64,000 nt of DNA from assembly GCA_016929395.1 (NCBI GenBank), contig JAFGIX010000040.1, positions 1 to 64,000 on the forward strand. Reading direction: 5' to 3'. Made by a program: the position numbers and the translations under genes. Below the pieces are notes generated by a model that had not been told where the DNA came from, searched no databases, and saw nothing but the letters and a program-made list of their open reading frames with translations. This document shows positions 1 through 8,286 of this stretch, one piece after another. This DNA comes from Candidatus Zymogenus saltonus. GTDB lineage: Bacteria; Desulfobacterota; Zymogenia; Zymogenales; Zymogenaceae. Within the stretch, counting starts at the first letter, position 1; every line of letters begins with the position of its first letter.

Positions 1-85
1 GGCATTGCCTCTCCTTTCTAATTTGGAGAACAGTACCATCTTACATCCAACTATCCCCCTTGTCTACTTTTTGGGGTCCATTACA
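1..85 (-). mobile_element. Terminus of an IS3-family-like insertion sequence (cut by window edge)
   Basis: Read on the minus strand from position 85, the sequence begins TGTAATGGACCCCAAAAAGT and continues with AGACA, which resembles the terminal inverted repeats of IS3-family elements (TG ends, GACCCCAAAAAGT core). About 70 bases further in is a strong ribosome binding site (AAGGAGAGG) followed by ATG at 5-3, where a first transposase frame would begin and run off the left edge. Only the element end is visible, so family assignment rests on the terminal repeat and the spacing to the start codon. Confidence 0.5.
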
Positions 86-333
86 GATTTTAGGACGACG
101 GGGACTCGAATTTAGCGGTGGGGAACCAAGGGGACAGGAGCCGTGAACCTCCGCTCACTGAACAGGGCGGGGTTGTATTCGGCCCTCAAGATAACCCGCG
201 CCCTCTTATCTGCAGGGCTGGGCATACGTCCCCGGGTTTCGGGCGCTGGGGCGGGTTTTGTGTGTGTGGGGGAACAGAGATATGGCATATTACATTTCTA
301 ACGAGATTAGAAATTTCAATATAGTTAAAGCTT

Positions 334-522
334 TCACTTTTTATCAAGATCAAAAAACATACCTAACAATACAGAAGTAAACCTTTCCTCAAATGTTGGC
401 TTCCCCGATTGATCTTTAGCAGGTTTTCCATAATTATCAGAATCACGATTTCCGCATCTCCAACCTTTTTCATCCAGTTGATTCCAATATCTTTGGCCTT
501 CCCCTTTCCCTTTTATACATGA
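334..522 (-). pseudogene. C-terminal remnant of an unidentified gene
   Basis: A minus-strand frame, open from the stop at 523-525 to the TGA at 334-336, has strikingly protein-like composition (segments RYWNQLDEKGWRCGNRDSD and TFEERFTSVLLGMFFDLDKK) but no usable start codon upstream. It looks like the last ~60 codons of a broken gene, more AT-rich than its neighbours, lying between the insertion-sequence end and the sugar kinase. I do not recognise the family. The rest of 86-543 shows no gene that I can support. Confidence 0.4.
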
Positions 523-543
523 TTATTACGTTTGTACACTTTA

Positions 544-1551
544 TCACGTGTTGAATCCCTCACCCTTACCGCCTCGATCGAGCGTAAGTAACGAATCGAT
601 CTCGTCGACCGTCGGGAGCGCCGGGATGGCGCCGCGCCTGGTCGTGGTGATGGCGCCGGCGGCGTTGGCGAACCTGAAGATGTTTATCATCTCAAGGTCG
701 GACAAAGCGTAGAGGTCGGCGACGTTCAGGTCAAACATCTTCCACAGCATGGCGGCGGTAAAGGCGTCCCCGGCGCCTGTGGTGTCCCCGGCCGTGCTCG
801 ACGTCGATACGTCGAACCCGAGCACCTCGACGCCGTAGCGCGCCGTGACCCCCACCGAGCCGTCCTTCCCCTTGGTCACGACGACCAGCTTCGGCCCCAT
901 CGTGAGGATCTCCTTGGCAGCGGACTTCGGGTCGGCTTTGCCTGTGATGAAGTGCACCTCCTCCTCGGACAGCTTCACGATATCGGAAAGGGGGATTACC
1001 CCCCTTATCTCGTGAACCGCTATCGTCTTGTCGGGCCAGAGCGACATCCTGACGTTCGGGTCAAAGGAGACGATGGCGCCCAGCCTCTTGGCCTCGTTTA
1101 TTAGATAAAGGGTCGTCTCTCTGGATGGGCCCGATATCAGGCTGATGGAGCCGAAGTGAAAGGCGTAAATCCCCTTGAGGCAGTCCGCCGGGACGTCTGA
1201 TTTCGTTATCAGCATGTCGGCCGACGGGTGGCGGAAGAAGACGAAGTCCCGCTCGCCGTCGGGGGTCAGGCTCACGAAGGCGAGCATCGTCCTCGCCTCG
1301 GCGGAGTACGAAAGTCCGGTCGTGTCGACGCCGTTTTGATCGAGGAGGTTTTTGAGCTTTCTGCCGAAGGGGTCGTCCCCGACCTTGCCGATGAACCCGA
1401 CGTCCCCGCCCAGCTTTGAGATACCCACCGCGACGTTTGCGGGGGCGCCCCCTGCGACGGGGGCGAAGGCGGGCGCGTCCCCCACCGAGAATCCCCTCTC
1501 GGTGGAGATGAAGTCGATCAGAAGCTCTCCCATCGTCACGAATCGGGGCAT
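544..1551 (-). CDS. PfkB-family carbohydrate kinase (fructokinase-like)
   Basis: ATP-dependent sugar kinase of the ribokinase/PfkB superfamily, cytoplasmic, probably phosphorylating fructose or a related hexose. Numbered from the upstream TTG at 1563, the N-terminal signature GGAPANVAV is at residues 38-46 followed by GGDVGFIGKVGDDPFG, and the C-terminal signature DTTGAGDAF is at 260-268, where the last Asp is the catalytic base. About 335 residues is normal for the family. I chose ATG 1551 (giving MPRFVTMGELLIDF) because it matches usual family N-termini and has GGGA about 7 bases upstream. It is the last gene of a minus-strand run, and no sugar transporter is nearby, so the substrate is open. 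Confidence 0.85.
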   Translation of the reverse strand: MPRFVTMGELLIDFISTERGFSVGDAPAFAPVAGGAPANVAVGISKLGGDVGFIGKVGDDPFGRKLKNLLDQNGVDTTGLSYSAEARTMLAFVSLTPDGERDFVFFRHPSADMLITKSDVPADCLKGIYAFHFGSISLISGPSRETTLYLINEAKRLGAIVSFDPNVRMSLWPDKTIAVHEIRGVIPLSDIVKLSEEEVHFITGKADPKSAAKEILTMGPKLVVVTKGKDGSVGVTARYGVEVLGFDVSTSSTAGDTTGAGDAFTAAMLWKMFDLNVADLYALSDLEMINIFRFANAAGAITTTRRGAIPALPTVDEIDSLLTLDRGGKGEGFNT

Positions 1552-1627
1552 GTTTTTTCCCAAGAGATAAATCTAGAATGTTAAGGCGAGAAGGCCCGCC
1601 GTTTGCGAGAATCCCGGCATAAAAAAG

Positions 1628-2254
1628 TCACAGCAGGGTCACCGCCTTGGCTATTACAGCCCTGACGCCTGCTATCCAAGCGAGGTGGAGGGGGATCATC
1701 AGAAGGGTGCTTAAAACACCCACGACGACCTTGACCCAGACCCTCCACCGCCTCTTTTGGATGATGTATACGCCAGTGAGAAAAATCAGGGCGAGCCCCC
1801 CGTAACCGAAGACGACCATGATCGGCGCGCCCCCCCAGATCGTTGCGGCGGGCTGGAGTTTCCAGATGACCATCGGGAAGACGGAGGCCATCGCCTCGTT
1901 CATGGCGGCGTACGCCCCCATGAAGACCATCGAGACGAGGAGAATCGGTACGAGCCTCTTCCCCTCGACGAAGTCGCCGTGGACGAGCCTCTCCGAGAGG
2001 GTCATGGAGATGTACGTGGTGAACGACCAGAAGACGGCGAGGACCAGCGGAGCCGCCCCTATCCAGAAGGTGAAAGCGGACGGGTTGTACGAGTAGAGGT
2101 CGGTTACCTGCGCGACGACGTTTTCCCGCAATATCCCGAGGACCGCCCCCGTGACGAAGAAGAGGATAGTGAAGGCGGTTCCCCTCACCTTCACGCTGTG
2201 GAAGATGAGGGCGCCAGTCAGCGCGAAGCTCAATATTTCAAAGAGGAGGATCAT
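1628..2254 (-). CDS. Polytopic membrane protein of unknown function
   Basis: I do not recognise this 208-residue protein. It is almost entirely hydrophobic, with about six predicted membrane segments (near residues 5-22, 27-45, 62-82, 100-120, 143-163 and 175-200) separated by short charged loops, such as the KRRWRVW loop before the last helix. It sits 64 bases upstream of the sugar kinase on the same strand and may be cotranscribed with it. A conserved-looking RENVV segment near residue 43 lies at the end of the second helix. No clear ribosome binding site is visible at the ATG. Confidence 0.6.
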   Translation of the reverse strand: MILLFEILSFALTGALIFHSVKVRGTAFTILFFVTGAVLGILRENVVAQVTDLYSYNPSAFTFWIGAAPLVLAVFWSFTTYISMTLSERLVHGDFVEGKRLVPILLVSMVFMGAYAAMNEAMASVFPMVIWKLQPAATIWGGAPIMVVFGYGGLALIFLTGVYIIQKRRWRVWVKVVVGVLSTLLMIPLHLAWIAGVRAVIAKAVTLL

Positions 2255-2295
2255 TTGAATTTCCTGATGGTATTAATCTGGATTCCCGTTATCCT

Positions 2296-2616
2296 GTCAT
2301 TCCCAGCTTGACTGGGAATCCAGTCGATATTTCTCTGGATTCCCGCTATTCTGTCATTCCCAACTCGATTGGGAATCCAGTCGATATTAATCTGGATTCC
2401 CGTTTTCACGGGAATGACAATTTATTTTTGAGGAATGCCCCCTATCCTGTCATTCCCAACTTGATTGGGAATCCATCATTCTGTCATTCCCAGCTTGACT
2501 GGGAATCCACTATCCTGTCATTCCCAACTTGATTGGGAATCCACTATCCTGTCATTCCCAACTTGATTGGGAATCCAGTTGATATCTTTCTGGATTCCCG
2601 TTTTCACGGGAATGAC
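2296..2616. repeat. Cluster of small palindromic repeats (REP/MITE-like)
   Basis: Six copies of a 27-bp palindromic unit of the form GTCATTCCCAR-loop-YTGGGAATCCA start at 2296, 2353, 2449, 2483, 2517 and 2551. The last four are spaced exactly 34 bp apart. Two 25-bp relatives in the opposite orientation (GGATTCCCG-loop-CGGGAATGAC) occupy 2394-2418 and 2592-2616. The stems covary: copies at 2296 and 2483 have CCCAG/CTGGG, the others CCCAA/TTGGG. The cluster lies just beyond the 3' end of the FHA gene and upstream of the membrane protein. Confidence 0.9.
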
Positions 2617-2709
2617 AGTATAAACACGGGAATCACAGTACTTTTTTGTATGGATTCCCGCTTCCCAATGGAATTACAGCTATGAAATCAGCCCCGTGCG
2701 CAAATAGTC

Positions 2710-3810
2710 TCAGCGCATCCAGGGGAAGAGGAGCCTTAGCAGACTCCTATTCTGGGAATCGTCCGTGGTCCCGCCGCCGTAGGGTGATGTTGTGCCGCCT
2801 CCGTCCGGGGGGGTCGTTCCTGTACCATCATCGGGGGTTGTTCCCGTTCCGTCTTCAGGAGTTATAGGTGGAATTTCCTTCTCCTCAACCTTTGGCGTCG
2901 TCTTCTTCTTTACCGGCGGCTTCTTCACCTCCTCCTCCGGCTCCTCCTTCTTCTCCTCCGGCGCCGGTGGCAGCTCCTGGGCGACGACCGTAAACGATAC
3001 GGTTTTATAAAGCTCGTTGTCGAGGTATATCTTCCACGTCTGTGTCCCTACGGGGTAGAGGGCATCCAGTGTGACGACTCTTGTGAAGCTGGTCTTTTCG
3101 GCGGGCAGCGTTGTGCTGAATACGCCCCGGTTCTCCGACGGGAAAAGCTGGAATATACCCTCGTCGGTTATCCAAGTTTCCCAGTTCTCCGGCAGATATG
3201 GGTAGAGCATCTCCTGGTGATACTTGATGGGCTTTTCGCTCTTGCTTTCGTATTGAAAGTAGACGCCGAATTTCGTGTCGGGAATTCGGGGTATCGTCGG
3301 GCTTTCAAAGACGGTGGCGTTTCCCATGGGGTCGATCGTGATTACCCCGGCCTGAAAATTGCTGATCTTGCAGCAGTTCAGGGAGTCGTATTGCGGCCTT
3401 TTTGCGTAGCCGAAGAAGTAAATCAGGGCGGCTACTCCTAAAAGCACGACGAGAAACGAGACGGCGGCGATAATCGGAGCCGCAAGGCTGACTGTCGGCG
3501 GCGCCTCCTTGTCCCTCATGTCGTCTCCTTTGTACTCTATCCTGGCGCCTGGGAGCTCCACCACATCGCCGATCTTTAGGTGTACGCCGGAGTTGTGGAC
3601 CTTCTCCCCGTTGACCAGGCTTCCGTTTTTGCTCCGGTCGAAATAGGTCACCATCCCCCCGCCGACCGTGAAGTGTCCGTGCTCTCTGGAGACCTTATCG
3701 TTTCTGATGACGATGTTGTTGTTTGAGGCCCTTCCCACCTTGAAGGTCTGGTCTTCCGATTCGAGCCTCTTTACCTTTCCATCTTCATATGTGATTTTAA
3801 AAACTTTCAT
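2710..3810 (-). CDS. FHA-domain membrane protein with repetitive Gly/Thr/Pro tail
   Basis: This 366-residue protein starts with a forkhead-associated (phosphothreonine-binding) domain at about residues 22-93, with GR at 26-27, SREH at 41-44 and the NG pairs of the binding loops at 62-63 and 67-68. One membrane helix follows (about 109-133), then an extracytoplasmic beta-rich region (about 140-275) distantly like DUF2914. Next is a Lys/Glu/Pro stretch and four imperfect GTGTTPDD-like repeats before the end. The FHA domain would face the cytoplasm and read Ser/Thr phosphorylation, but no Ser/Thr kinase is in the window. The tail could cross the envelope. Confidence 0.8.
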   Translation of the reverse strand: MKVFKITYEDGKVKRLESEDQTFKVGRASNNNIVIRNDKVSREHGHFTVGGGMVTYFDRSKNGSLVNGEKVHNSGVHLKIGDVVELPGARIEYKGDDMRDKEAPPTVSLAAPIIAAVSFLVVLLGVAALIYFFGYAKRPQYDSLNCCKISNFQAGVITIDPMGNATVFESPTIPRIPDTKFGVYFQYESKSEKPIKYHQEMLYPYLPENWETWITDEGIFQLFPSENRGVFSTTLPAEKTSFTRVVTLDALYPVGTQTWKIYLDNELYKTVSFTVVAQELPPAPEEKKEEPEEEVKKPPVKKKTTPKVEEKEIPPITPEDGTGTTPDDGTGTTPPDGGGTTSPYGGGTTDDSQNRSLLRLLFPWMR

Positions 3811-3894
3811 GTTTATTCCCCCAATAAGGGTAAATATTTTATCTCATTTAAAATCCCGCATCTTCCATTATTTTAAGGAGAGACGTTTCCGGGG

Positions 3895-5409
3895 TTAAAA
3901 TGACTCGAAGAGGTGGATTATGGAGTTGCTGTAGTAATCGAGGATGTCCTTTCTGTCAGGATTTATCCTGATCTCCCCCTTTTTCTTTTTGGCGATCTTT
4001 CTCAGGCTCAGCACCTCAAGGGCGAGATCCATGCTCTTCTGCATCTCCTCGATCTCTATTACGCCGTACTCGAAGTTGACGAGCTCCATCGTACGGTCTT
4101 GTTCCATCTCCTCTATTTTCTGTTTCTCCTTAATCAAATCAAGGAAATCGTTTCCCATAACAATCCTTGCATCCTTGGCTATAAGCTCCTTTTTTATCTC
4201 GGTCATGCTCTTAATGAGGTCCGTCTCCGGGATCCTGTTTCTGCCGTCTTTTAAGATTGCGTAGGCCAAAAACGGCACCGGCGTTATCGGGATTACCGCC
4301 GCGACCCTCTTTAAAACATAGTCGGCGAATTTCTTGACTTCGGGAATACGCGTCTTTGTCGGGAGCGTTAATATGTTGCTGCAGTATTTCTCGATGTAGC
4401 GGTCCAGCGAGATGGGGGGGCCGAAGGCCACCGAGGTGTATCCGTATTTTCTGATTCCCTTGAATATATAGAAAAACCCGTTTCTGATGACGACCTTTGG
4501 GATTTTAAAGATTAACATCACCCCGGAGACGATCTTTTTCAATCCATGTTTTTCGGGCTTTGCCCCGGCTATCTCATTTAGCAGGTTCATGTCTTCGAGA
4601 ACGCGGTCGTAGTTTATCGCCGTGGGCACGAAAAGTATATCCTTTGTAAAATCGGGATCCAATTTAGTGCGAATTATATAGTCCATAAGGCCTACCTTTG
4701 AGGGAAGGATTCTGCCGTCTCTCGAAAGTCCCCCTTCAATAAATATCCCTTGGGTGATCCCGTTTTTGCTGATCAGTTGAACGTATTTCTCCAGAACCCT
4801 ATGGTACAGTGGCTCCCTGTACTTCCTCCTGATGAAGTATGAGCCGAAGCTCTTGAATATGTACTCCAAAGGCCAAATCCTGGCCCATTCCCCGACGGCG
4901 TACGACAGGGCTATATGTTCCGCAAGCATGTAGGCCACAAGGACATAGTCCGCGTTGCTCCTGTGATTCATAATATATATGACAACGCTGTTTTTTGGAA
5001 TCTTCGATATAACTCTAAAATTATCCCTGTCGATGACCACGTTATAGATTAGATTCAAGAGGAAGTGAGAAATAGTGTAACCGAATTTGTAATATGAGAG
5101 GATGTTGAAAAAGGGGAGTATCTCGTCGATATAACCCTCCACCCTTTCCAGTGCCTCCTCCCTGGAAATGCCGTTCTTCTCTGCGTATCTTTCCATCTCC
5201 TCCCAGATTTCCCTCTCCTTAAGAAGCTGGAACTTAATATACTTTTTCCTCGTTAATTTGAACCTGTCGAGTCTCACGCGGAAGCGTCTGATTACCTTGA
5301 GGCTTGATTTTCTGATAAGGTCTTTGCCGTATTTTTTTAGTTTCCTTCTGAAAAAAATACAAAAAATAAGGAAAAAGATCAGGGACATTAAGGCGATATT
5401 TACCCACAT
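3895..5409 (-). CDS. Glycerol-3-phosphate acyltransferase (PlsB type, short form)
   Basis: Membrane-bound acyltransferase for the first step of phospholipid synthesis, acylating the sn-1 position of glycerol-3-phosphate. An N-terminal membrane helix (about residues 3-20) is followed by a basic segment. The acyltransferase motif HRSNAD (HX4D) is at 149-154 and the substrate-binding block EGGLSRDGR at 225-233. It is about 504 residues, against roughly 800 for E. coli PlsB, so it lacks much of the long N- and C-terminal regions. It is a single gene with its own upstream gap. It could also act on other polyol phosphates or in lipid remodelling. Confidence 0.75.
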   Translation of the reverse strand: MWVNIALMSLIFFLIFCIFFRRKLKKYGKDLIRKSSLKVIRRFRVRLDRFKLTRKKYIKFQLLKEREIWEEMERYAEKNGISREEALERVEGYIDEILPFFNILSYYKFGYTISHFLLNLIYNVVIDRDNFRVISKIPKNSVVIYIMNHRSNADYVLVAYMLAEHIALSYAVGEWARIWPLEYIFKSFGSYFIRRKYREPLYHRVLEKYVQLISKNGITQGIFIEGGLSRDGRILPSKVGLMDYIIRTKLDPDFTKDILFVPTAINYDRVLEDMNLLNEIAGAKPEKHGLKKIVSGVMLIFKIPKVVIRNGFFYIFKGIRKYGYTSVAFGPPISLDRYIEKYCSNILTLPTKTRIPEVKKFADYVLKRVAAVIPITPVPFLAYAILKDGRNRIPETDLIKSMTEIKKELIAKDARIVMGNDFLDLIKEKQKIEEMEQDRTMELVNFEYGVIEIEEMQKSMDLALEVLSLRKIAKKKKGEIRINPDRKDILDYYSNSIIHLFESF

Positions 5410-5789
5410 ATGGACCCCTTAAAACGGTTATATAATGTTGGGATATAAATTTTTTATCACATATTTTCGGAAATCTCAATGTTATTAATAAATTGCCTTA
5501 AAAAAGAAAAAAGGGGGAATATCTATACACCCCCTTTAAATAATTTATGGTTGTTCTGCCTGTTCCATAAGGCTTCTCAAGAGCCTTTTCGAATTTTGGA
5601 GCAAAGACCTCTCGATTTACGTCAAATTATCACCCGCTCTTTGATAAAGAGGCATATCAGAAATCAAGACTTGTTTCTTCCGGCCCCCTCCCTAAGAGAG
5701 GACTTATCGTGAAGAAACGATTGATTTTCTGGTATTTGTGATGGTTTCTATTGTCTAATTTGTATCCATTAAGAGAAGCGGATCCCCTA
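5410..5789. other. Intergenic gap between plsB-like and rpsU genes
   Basis: AT-rich and without a convincing gene. It holds the promoter region of the minus-strand acyltransferase and, at 5500-5538, a terminator for transcripts arriving from rpsU. Nothing else is recognisable. Confidence 0.6.
5500..5538 (-). terminator. Rho-independent terminator downstream of rpsU
   Basis: On the minus strand AAAGGGGG pairs with CCCCCTTT around a 12-base loop and is followed by a T-rich run (TTTCTTTTTT). It lies about 250 bases beyond the rpsU stop, so the rpsU transcript may carry a long 3' tail. Confidence 0.7.
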
Positions 5790-5987
5790 CTAATATTGAA
5801 ATTTTCTCCTCCGCATCGCTTTTGCGGCCCTCTTTTTAGCCTCTGCCCTTTTTCTCTTCTTTTTGATACTCGGTTTCTCGTAGAAGCGCCTTTCCTTCAT
5901 CTCTTTGAAGAATCCGCTTTTTGCAAGTTTATTCTTAAGAACTTTCAGCGCCTTTTCTACGTCGTTGTCGAAAACTTTAACCTCCAA
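5790..5987 (-). CDS. rpsU: 30S ribosomal protein bS21
   Basis: Small-subunit ribosomal protein needed for efficient initiation. The 65-residue protein is highly basic in its C-terminal half, and the EVKVFDNDVEKALKVLK start and ERRFYEKPSIKKKRK segment are characteristic of bS21. The start is TTG at 5987, supported by a strong ribosome binding site (GGGGAGGTG) just upstream and by alignment with the usual family N-terminus. It is monocistronic here, with a terminator at 5500-5538. Confidence 0.95.
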   Translation of the reverse strand: MEVKVFDNDVEKALKVLKNKLAKSGFFKEMKERRFYEKPSIKKKRKRAEAKKRAAKAMRRRKFQY

Positions 5988-6427
5988 GCAGTTACACCTC
6001 CCCTCTTTGGATTGGGATAAATTTATCTGTTACTTTCCCCGATTTTACAATCTATTTTTAACAAGGCATAAGCGCAAATTGTTTCCGCCCCTTCCCTCCT
6101 AATCGCCCCCGCCTGCTTAAGCAAAAATTACTTTCGCCCTTTCTCGTTCCCAACTGACCAAACGCAAATTTGCTTTTGCCCCTGCCCATCTCCCTTTTTA
6201 GCATTTTTATTGGGGAAAATCAAGCATAAATGTTATATAAAAGCGATTTTGGGGGATTATTGTCTTTATAAGTGGTAGAATTTTATCTCTTTAACTTGAA
6301 TCTCACCGCTCTTGACATTTCCAAGATAATTTGTTATTTTTATTCAAAGCATGAAAAGATAGGACTTCCAAAATCACTATGGATATGCAATTTATTTGAG
6401 GTGACGAAAATCGCGGCAAGGGGGGAC
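5988..6427. other. Intergenic region with degenerate ~50-bp repeats
   Basis: No gene is supported between the divergent rpsU and queH. Three imperfect copies of a motif like GCAAAWWT-NN-CTTTYGCCC begin near 6072, 6121 and 6172, about 50 bp apart, each followed by a C/T-rich stretch. Bases 6272-6427 form an open frame continuous with queH, but its sequence looks non-coding. Confidence 0.4.
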
Positions 6428-7012
6428 GTGAAAAGGATTCTTCTCCATTCCTGTTGTGCACCGTGTACGATCTATCCGTTGAGGAGGCTCAGAGAGGGGG
6501 GCATGGAGGTGGTGGGCTTTTTTTACAATCCGAACATCCACCCCTTCACGGAGTTTGAGAAAAGGCTGAGCGCGGTCGTGGAGTATTACAGGGAGGTTGA
6601 AGCCCCCCTGATTGTCAACGCCGCCTACGATGTCTCCGATTTTCTGAGGAGGACCCTCTGTGCCGATGTCAAGAGATGCGAGGCGTGTTATCGGATAAGG
6701 CTGTCCGAGGCCTTTGAGGCGGCAAGGGGGGAGGATGTAAAGGTCGACGCCGTGACCTCGACGCTCTTTTTCAGCAAGTACCAGGACCACGATGTCTTGG
6801 TCAGGATAGCCGAGGAGGAGTCCGCCAGATCGGGGGTGCCTTTTCACTACGAGGACTACCGTGAAGGGTGGGATGAGGGGAGGAGGCTCTGTCGGGAGAG
6901 CGGTATGTACAGCCAGAAGTACTGCGGCTGCATAATAAGCGAGGAGGAGAGGTACGGCAAGAGAATAAAAGCCCTTATGGGGATAAAGGGAGGTAATCGC
7001 AATGATATTTAA
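6428..7012 (+). CDS. queH: Epoxyqueuosine reductase QueH
   Basis: Catalyses the last step of queuosine tRNA modification, reducing epoxyqueuosine to queuosine, and replaces QueG in many anaerobes. From GTG 6428 the protein starts MKRILLHSCCAPC, with the family's CC-x2-C motif at residues 9-13, a central LCADVKRCEACY with CxxC, and a C-terminal CRESGMYSQKYCGC cysteine group that ligates iron-sulphur clusters. I chose GTG 6428 because AAGGGGGG lies about 5 bases upstream and it reproduces the usual short QueH N-terminus; a longer frame from 6272 is open but unlike the family. Its 3' end overlaps the next gene by 11 bases. Confidence 0.92.
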   Translation: MKRILLHSCCAPCTIYPLRRLREGGMEVVGFFYNPNIHPFTEFEKRLSAVVEYYREVEAPLIVNAAYDVSDFLRRTLCADVKRCEACYRIRLSEAFEAARGEDVKVDAVTSTLFFSKYQDHDVLVRIAEEESARSGVPFHYEDYREGWDEGRRLCRESGMYSQKYCGCIISEEERYGKRIKALMGIKGGNRNDI

Positions 7013-7424
7013 GTTTTTGGCTTTGAGAGATAGGGGGAGGTGGCTCTATCTCCTGACTTTTTTTCTTGTTTCGCTCTTTTTTATTCTTTTAAGTCCTTTT
7101 TCCGGAGTAACCGGGGAGGATGAAAATCTGATTTTAGGGAAGGTCTACAACGACACCGACATTGTCCCGCCGATGCACGGGCCTGTTCCGATAAACATCG
7201 TTGTGGACGATTACTTTATGGGGAGGGTCGAGCCGGGGAAGAGCCTTGTCATAGGGTTAAAGCCGAGGAGAGTCCCTTATGTGGTGAAGGCCTACGTTTT
7301 CGATTACGACGGCAGCTCCTTCTTTGCGGTGGTCGATCTACCGCTGAGAAGCACTGTTATGGTCCCGGTGAGCCACAGGGGGGAGATCTCTCCCTTCTGG
7401 GTCGCCTTTGAGGGGATCCATTAG
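7002..7424 (+). CDS. Small secreted or membrane-anchored protein of unknown function
   Basis: I do not recognise this 140-residue protein. A basic N-terminus and a long hydrophobic segment (about residues 14-36) form a signal peptide or anchor, followed by an acidic cleavage-like region (GVTGEDEN) and a compact beta-rich domain with several VDDYF/VFDYD-type strands. It begins inside the last codons of queH and is followed closely by the DUF2905 gene, so the three probably form one transcript. Confidence 0.65.
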   Translation: MIFKFLALRDRGRWLYLLTFFLVSLFFILLSPFSGVTGEDENLILGKVYNDTDIVPPMHGPVPINIVVDDYFMGRVEPGKSLVIGLKPRRVPYVVKAYVFDYDGSSFFAVVDLPLRSTVMVPVSHRGEISPFWVAFEGIH

Positions 7425-7441
7425 GGTCGGGGGTCGGGATT

Positions 7442-7660
7442 ATGGGCACCGGCGATATAGGGAGGATGCTCGTAGTAATCGGCCTTCTTATTGTAGTTTT
7501 GGGTCTTTTCCTCATTTTTCATGGGAAGGTGCCGTTTTTGGGGAAGCTCCCCGGGGATATAATCGCAAAGAGGGAGAACTTTACCCTCTACTTTCCACTG
7601 ACCAAGATGATTTTGATCAGCGTGATTTTGAGTCTCGTTTTTCTGTTTTTTAGAAAGTAA
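7442..7660 (+). CDS. DUF2905 family small membrane protein
   Basis: This 72-residue protein has two membrane helices (about 8-26 and 52-69) joined by a loop containing LGKLPGDI and FYFPL-like sequence (LYFPLTKM), the hallmark of DUF2905. Function is unknown; family members occur across bacteria, often near queuosine or Holliday-junction genes. It lies 17 bases after the upstream gene. Confidence 0.85.
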   Translation: MGTGDIGRMLVVIGLLIVVLGLFLIFHGKVPFLGKLPGDIIAKRENFTLYFPLTKMILISVILSLVFLFFRK

Positions 7661-7696
7661 AGTCAAAAGTTACAGGTATTTTTTTTGGAGGTTATC

Positions 7697-8251
7697 ATGC
7701 CTGATAAGGGCGTATTCTGGGAGGGAATTTCGGAGGGGATTGCTGAGAAATTGGAAGGTATTATCGAGTTCATCCCGCTCCTCGGCAGCTATCTGAGGAG
7801 GGAGAACGATCGGGAGGTCGATAAACTGATCCGGGAACATATGGCCGAGAGATTCGACGGCCTGAAGAGGTCCGTGATGAAGGTCATGGAGGCCGGGGCC
7901 GAATCTGGCAGGCTTGAGGGTCTGGAAAAGCTCGATCGCTATTCAAGGAGACTCGACAAGCTGAGAGACACGGTTAAGTTCGCCGCCCACGGCTACTCCG
8001 GTCTTTTTGACAGAATCAAGGTCAGGGATGAGGAGCTGGAGGCGCTTTTCAACTACGACCTTCAGATGCTGGCCAAGATCGAAGAGACCGACAAACGTCT
8101 TTCGGAGATAGACAAGGTCCTCGATAACGACGAGAAACTGAAGGGAGAGATAGACGCCCTCGCGGATTTCATCTCGGAGATGGAGACGATCGTTCAGGAC
8201 AGGAAATACGCCGTGACGAAGGGCGGCCAGTTTAAGGGCGAAGAAGCATAA
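7697..8251 (+). CDS. Cytoplasmic coiled-coil protein, possible partner of the SPFH protein
   Basis: A 184-residue, charged, helical protein without a signal or membrane segment, apart from a short hydrophobic patch near residues 18-34. Long heptad-like stretches (roughly residues 70-170) suggest a coiled coil. No named family is recognised. Its size and helical nature are reminiscent of PspA-like partners encoded next to SPFH/zinc-ribbon genes, but I see no PspA signature. ATG 7697 has GGAGGT immediately upstream; a TTG at 7685 is possible but less likely. It lies 35 bases upstream of the SPFH gene. Confidence 0.65.
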   Translation: MPDKGVFWEGISEGIAEKLEGIIEFIPLLGSYLRRENDREVDKLIREHMAERFDGLKRSVMKVMEAGAESGRLEGLEKLDRYSRRLDKLRDTVKFAAHGYSGLFDRIKVRDEELEALFNYDLQMLAKIEETDKRLSEIDKVLDNDEKLKGEIDALADFISEMETIVQDRKYAVTKGGQFKGEEA

Positions 8252-8286
8252 AAAAGACAAATTAGGATAAAAGGAGGTCACCTCTT

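Noticed and set aside
118-324. Plus-strand open frame of 68 codons near the left edge
   Set aside because: Composition is not protein-like and there is no ribosome binding site or recognisable domain.
2308-2532. Open frame across the palindromic repeats
   Set aside because: It is produced by the repeats themselves (repeating IGNP and DSRF blocks) and has no coding character.
2296-2616. Regularly spaced repeats that could suggest a CRISPR array
   Set aside because: Only 7 bases separate the 34-bp-spaced copies, the units are palindromes in both orientations, and there are no spacers or cas genes.
6272-6427. N-terminal extension of QueH
   Set aside because: The extra 52 codons do not resemble the family, and a good GTG start with a ribosome binding site exists at 6428.
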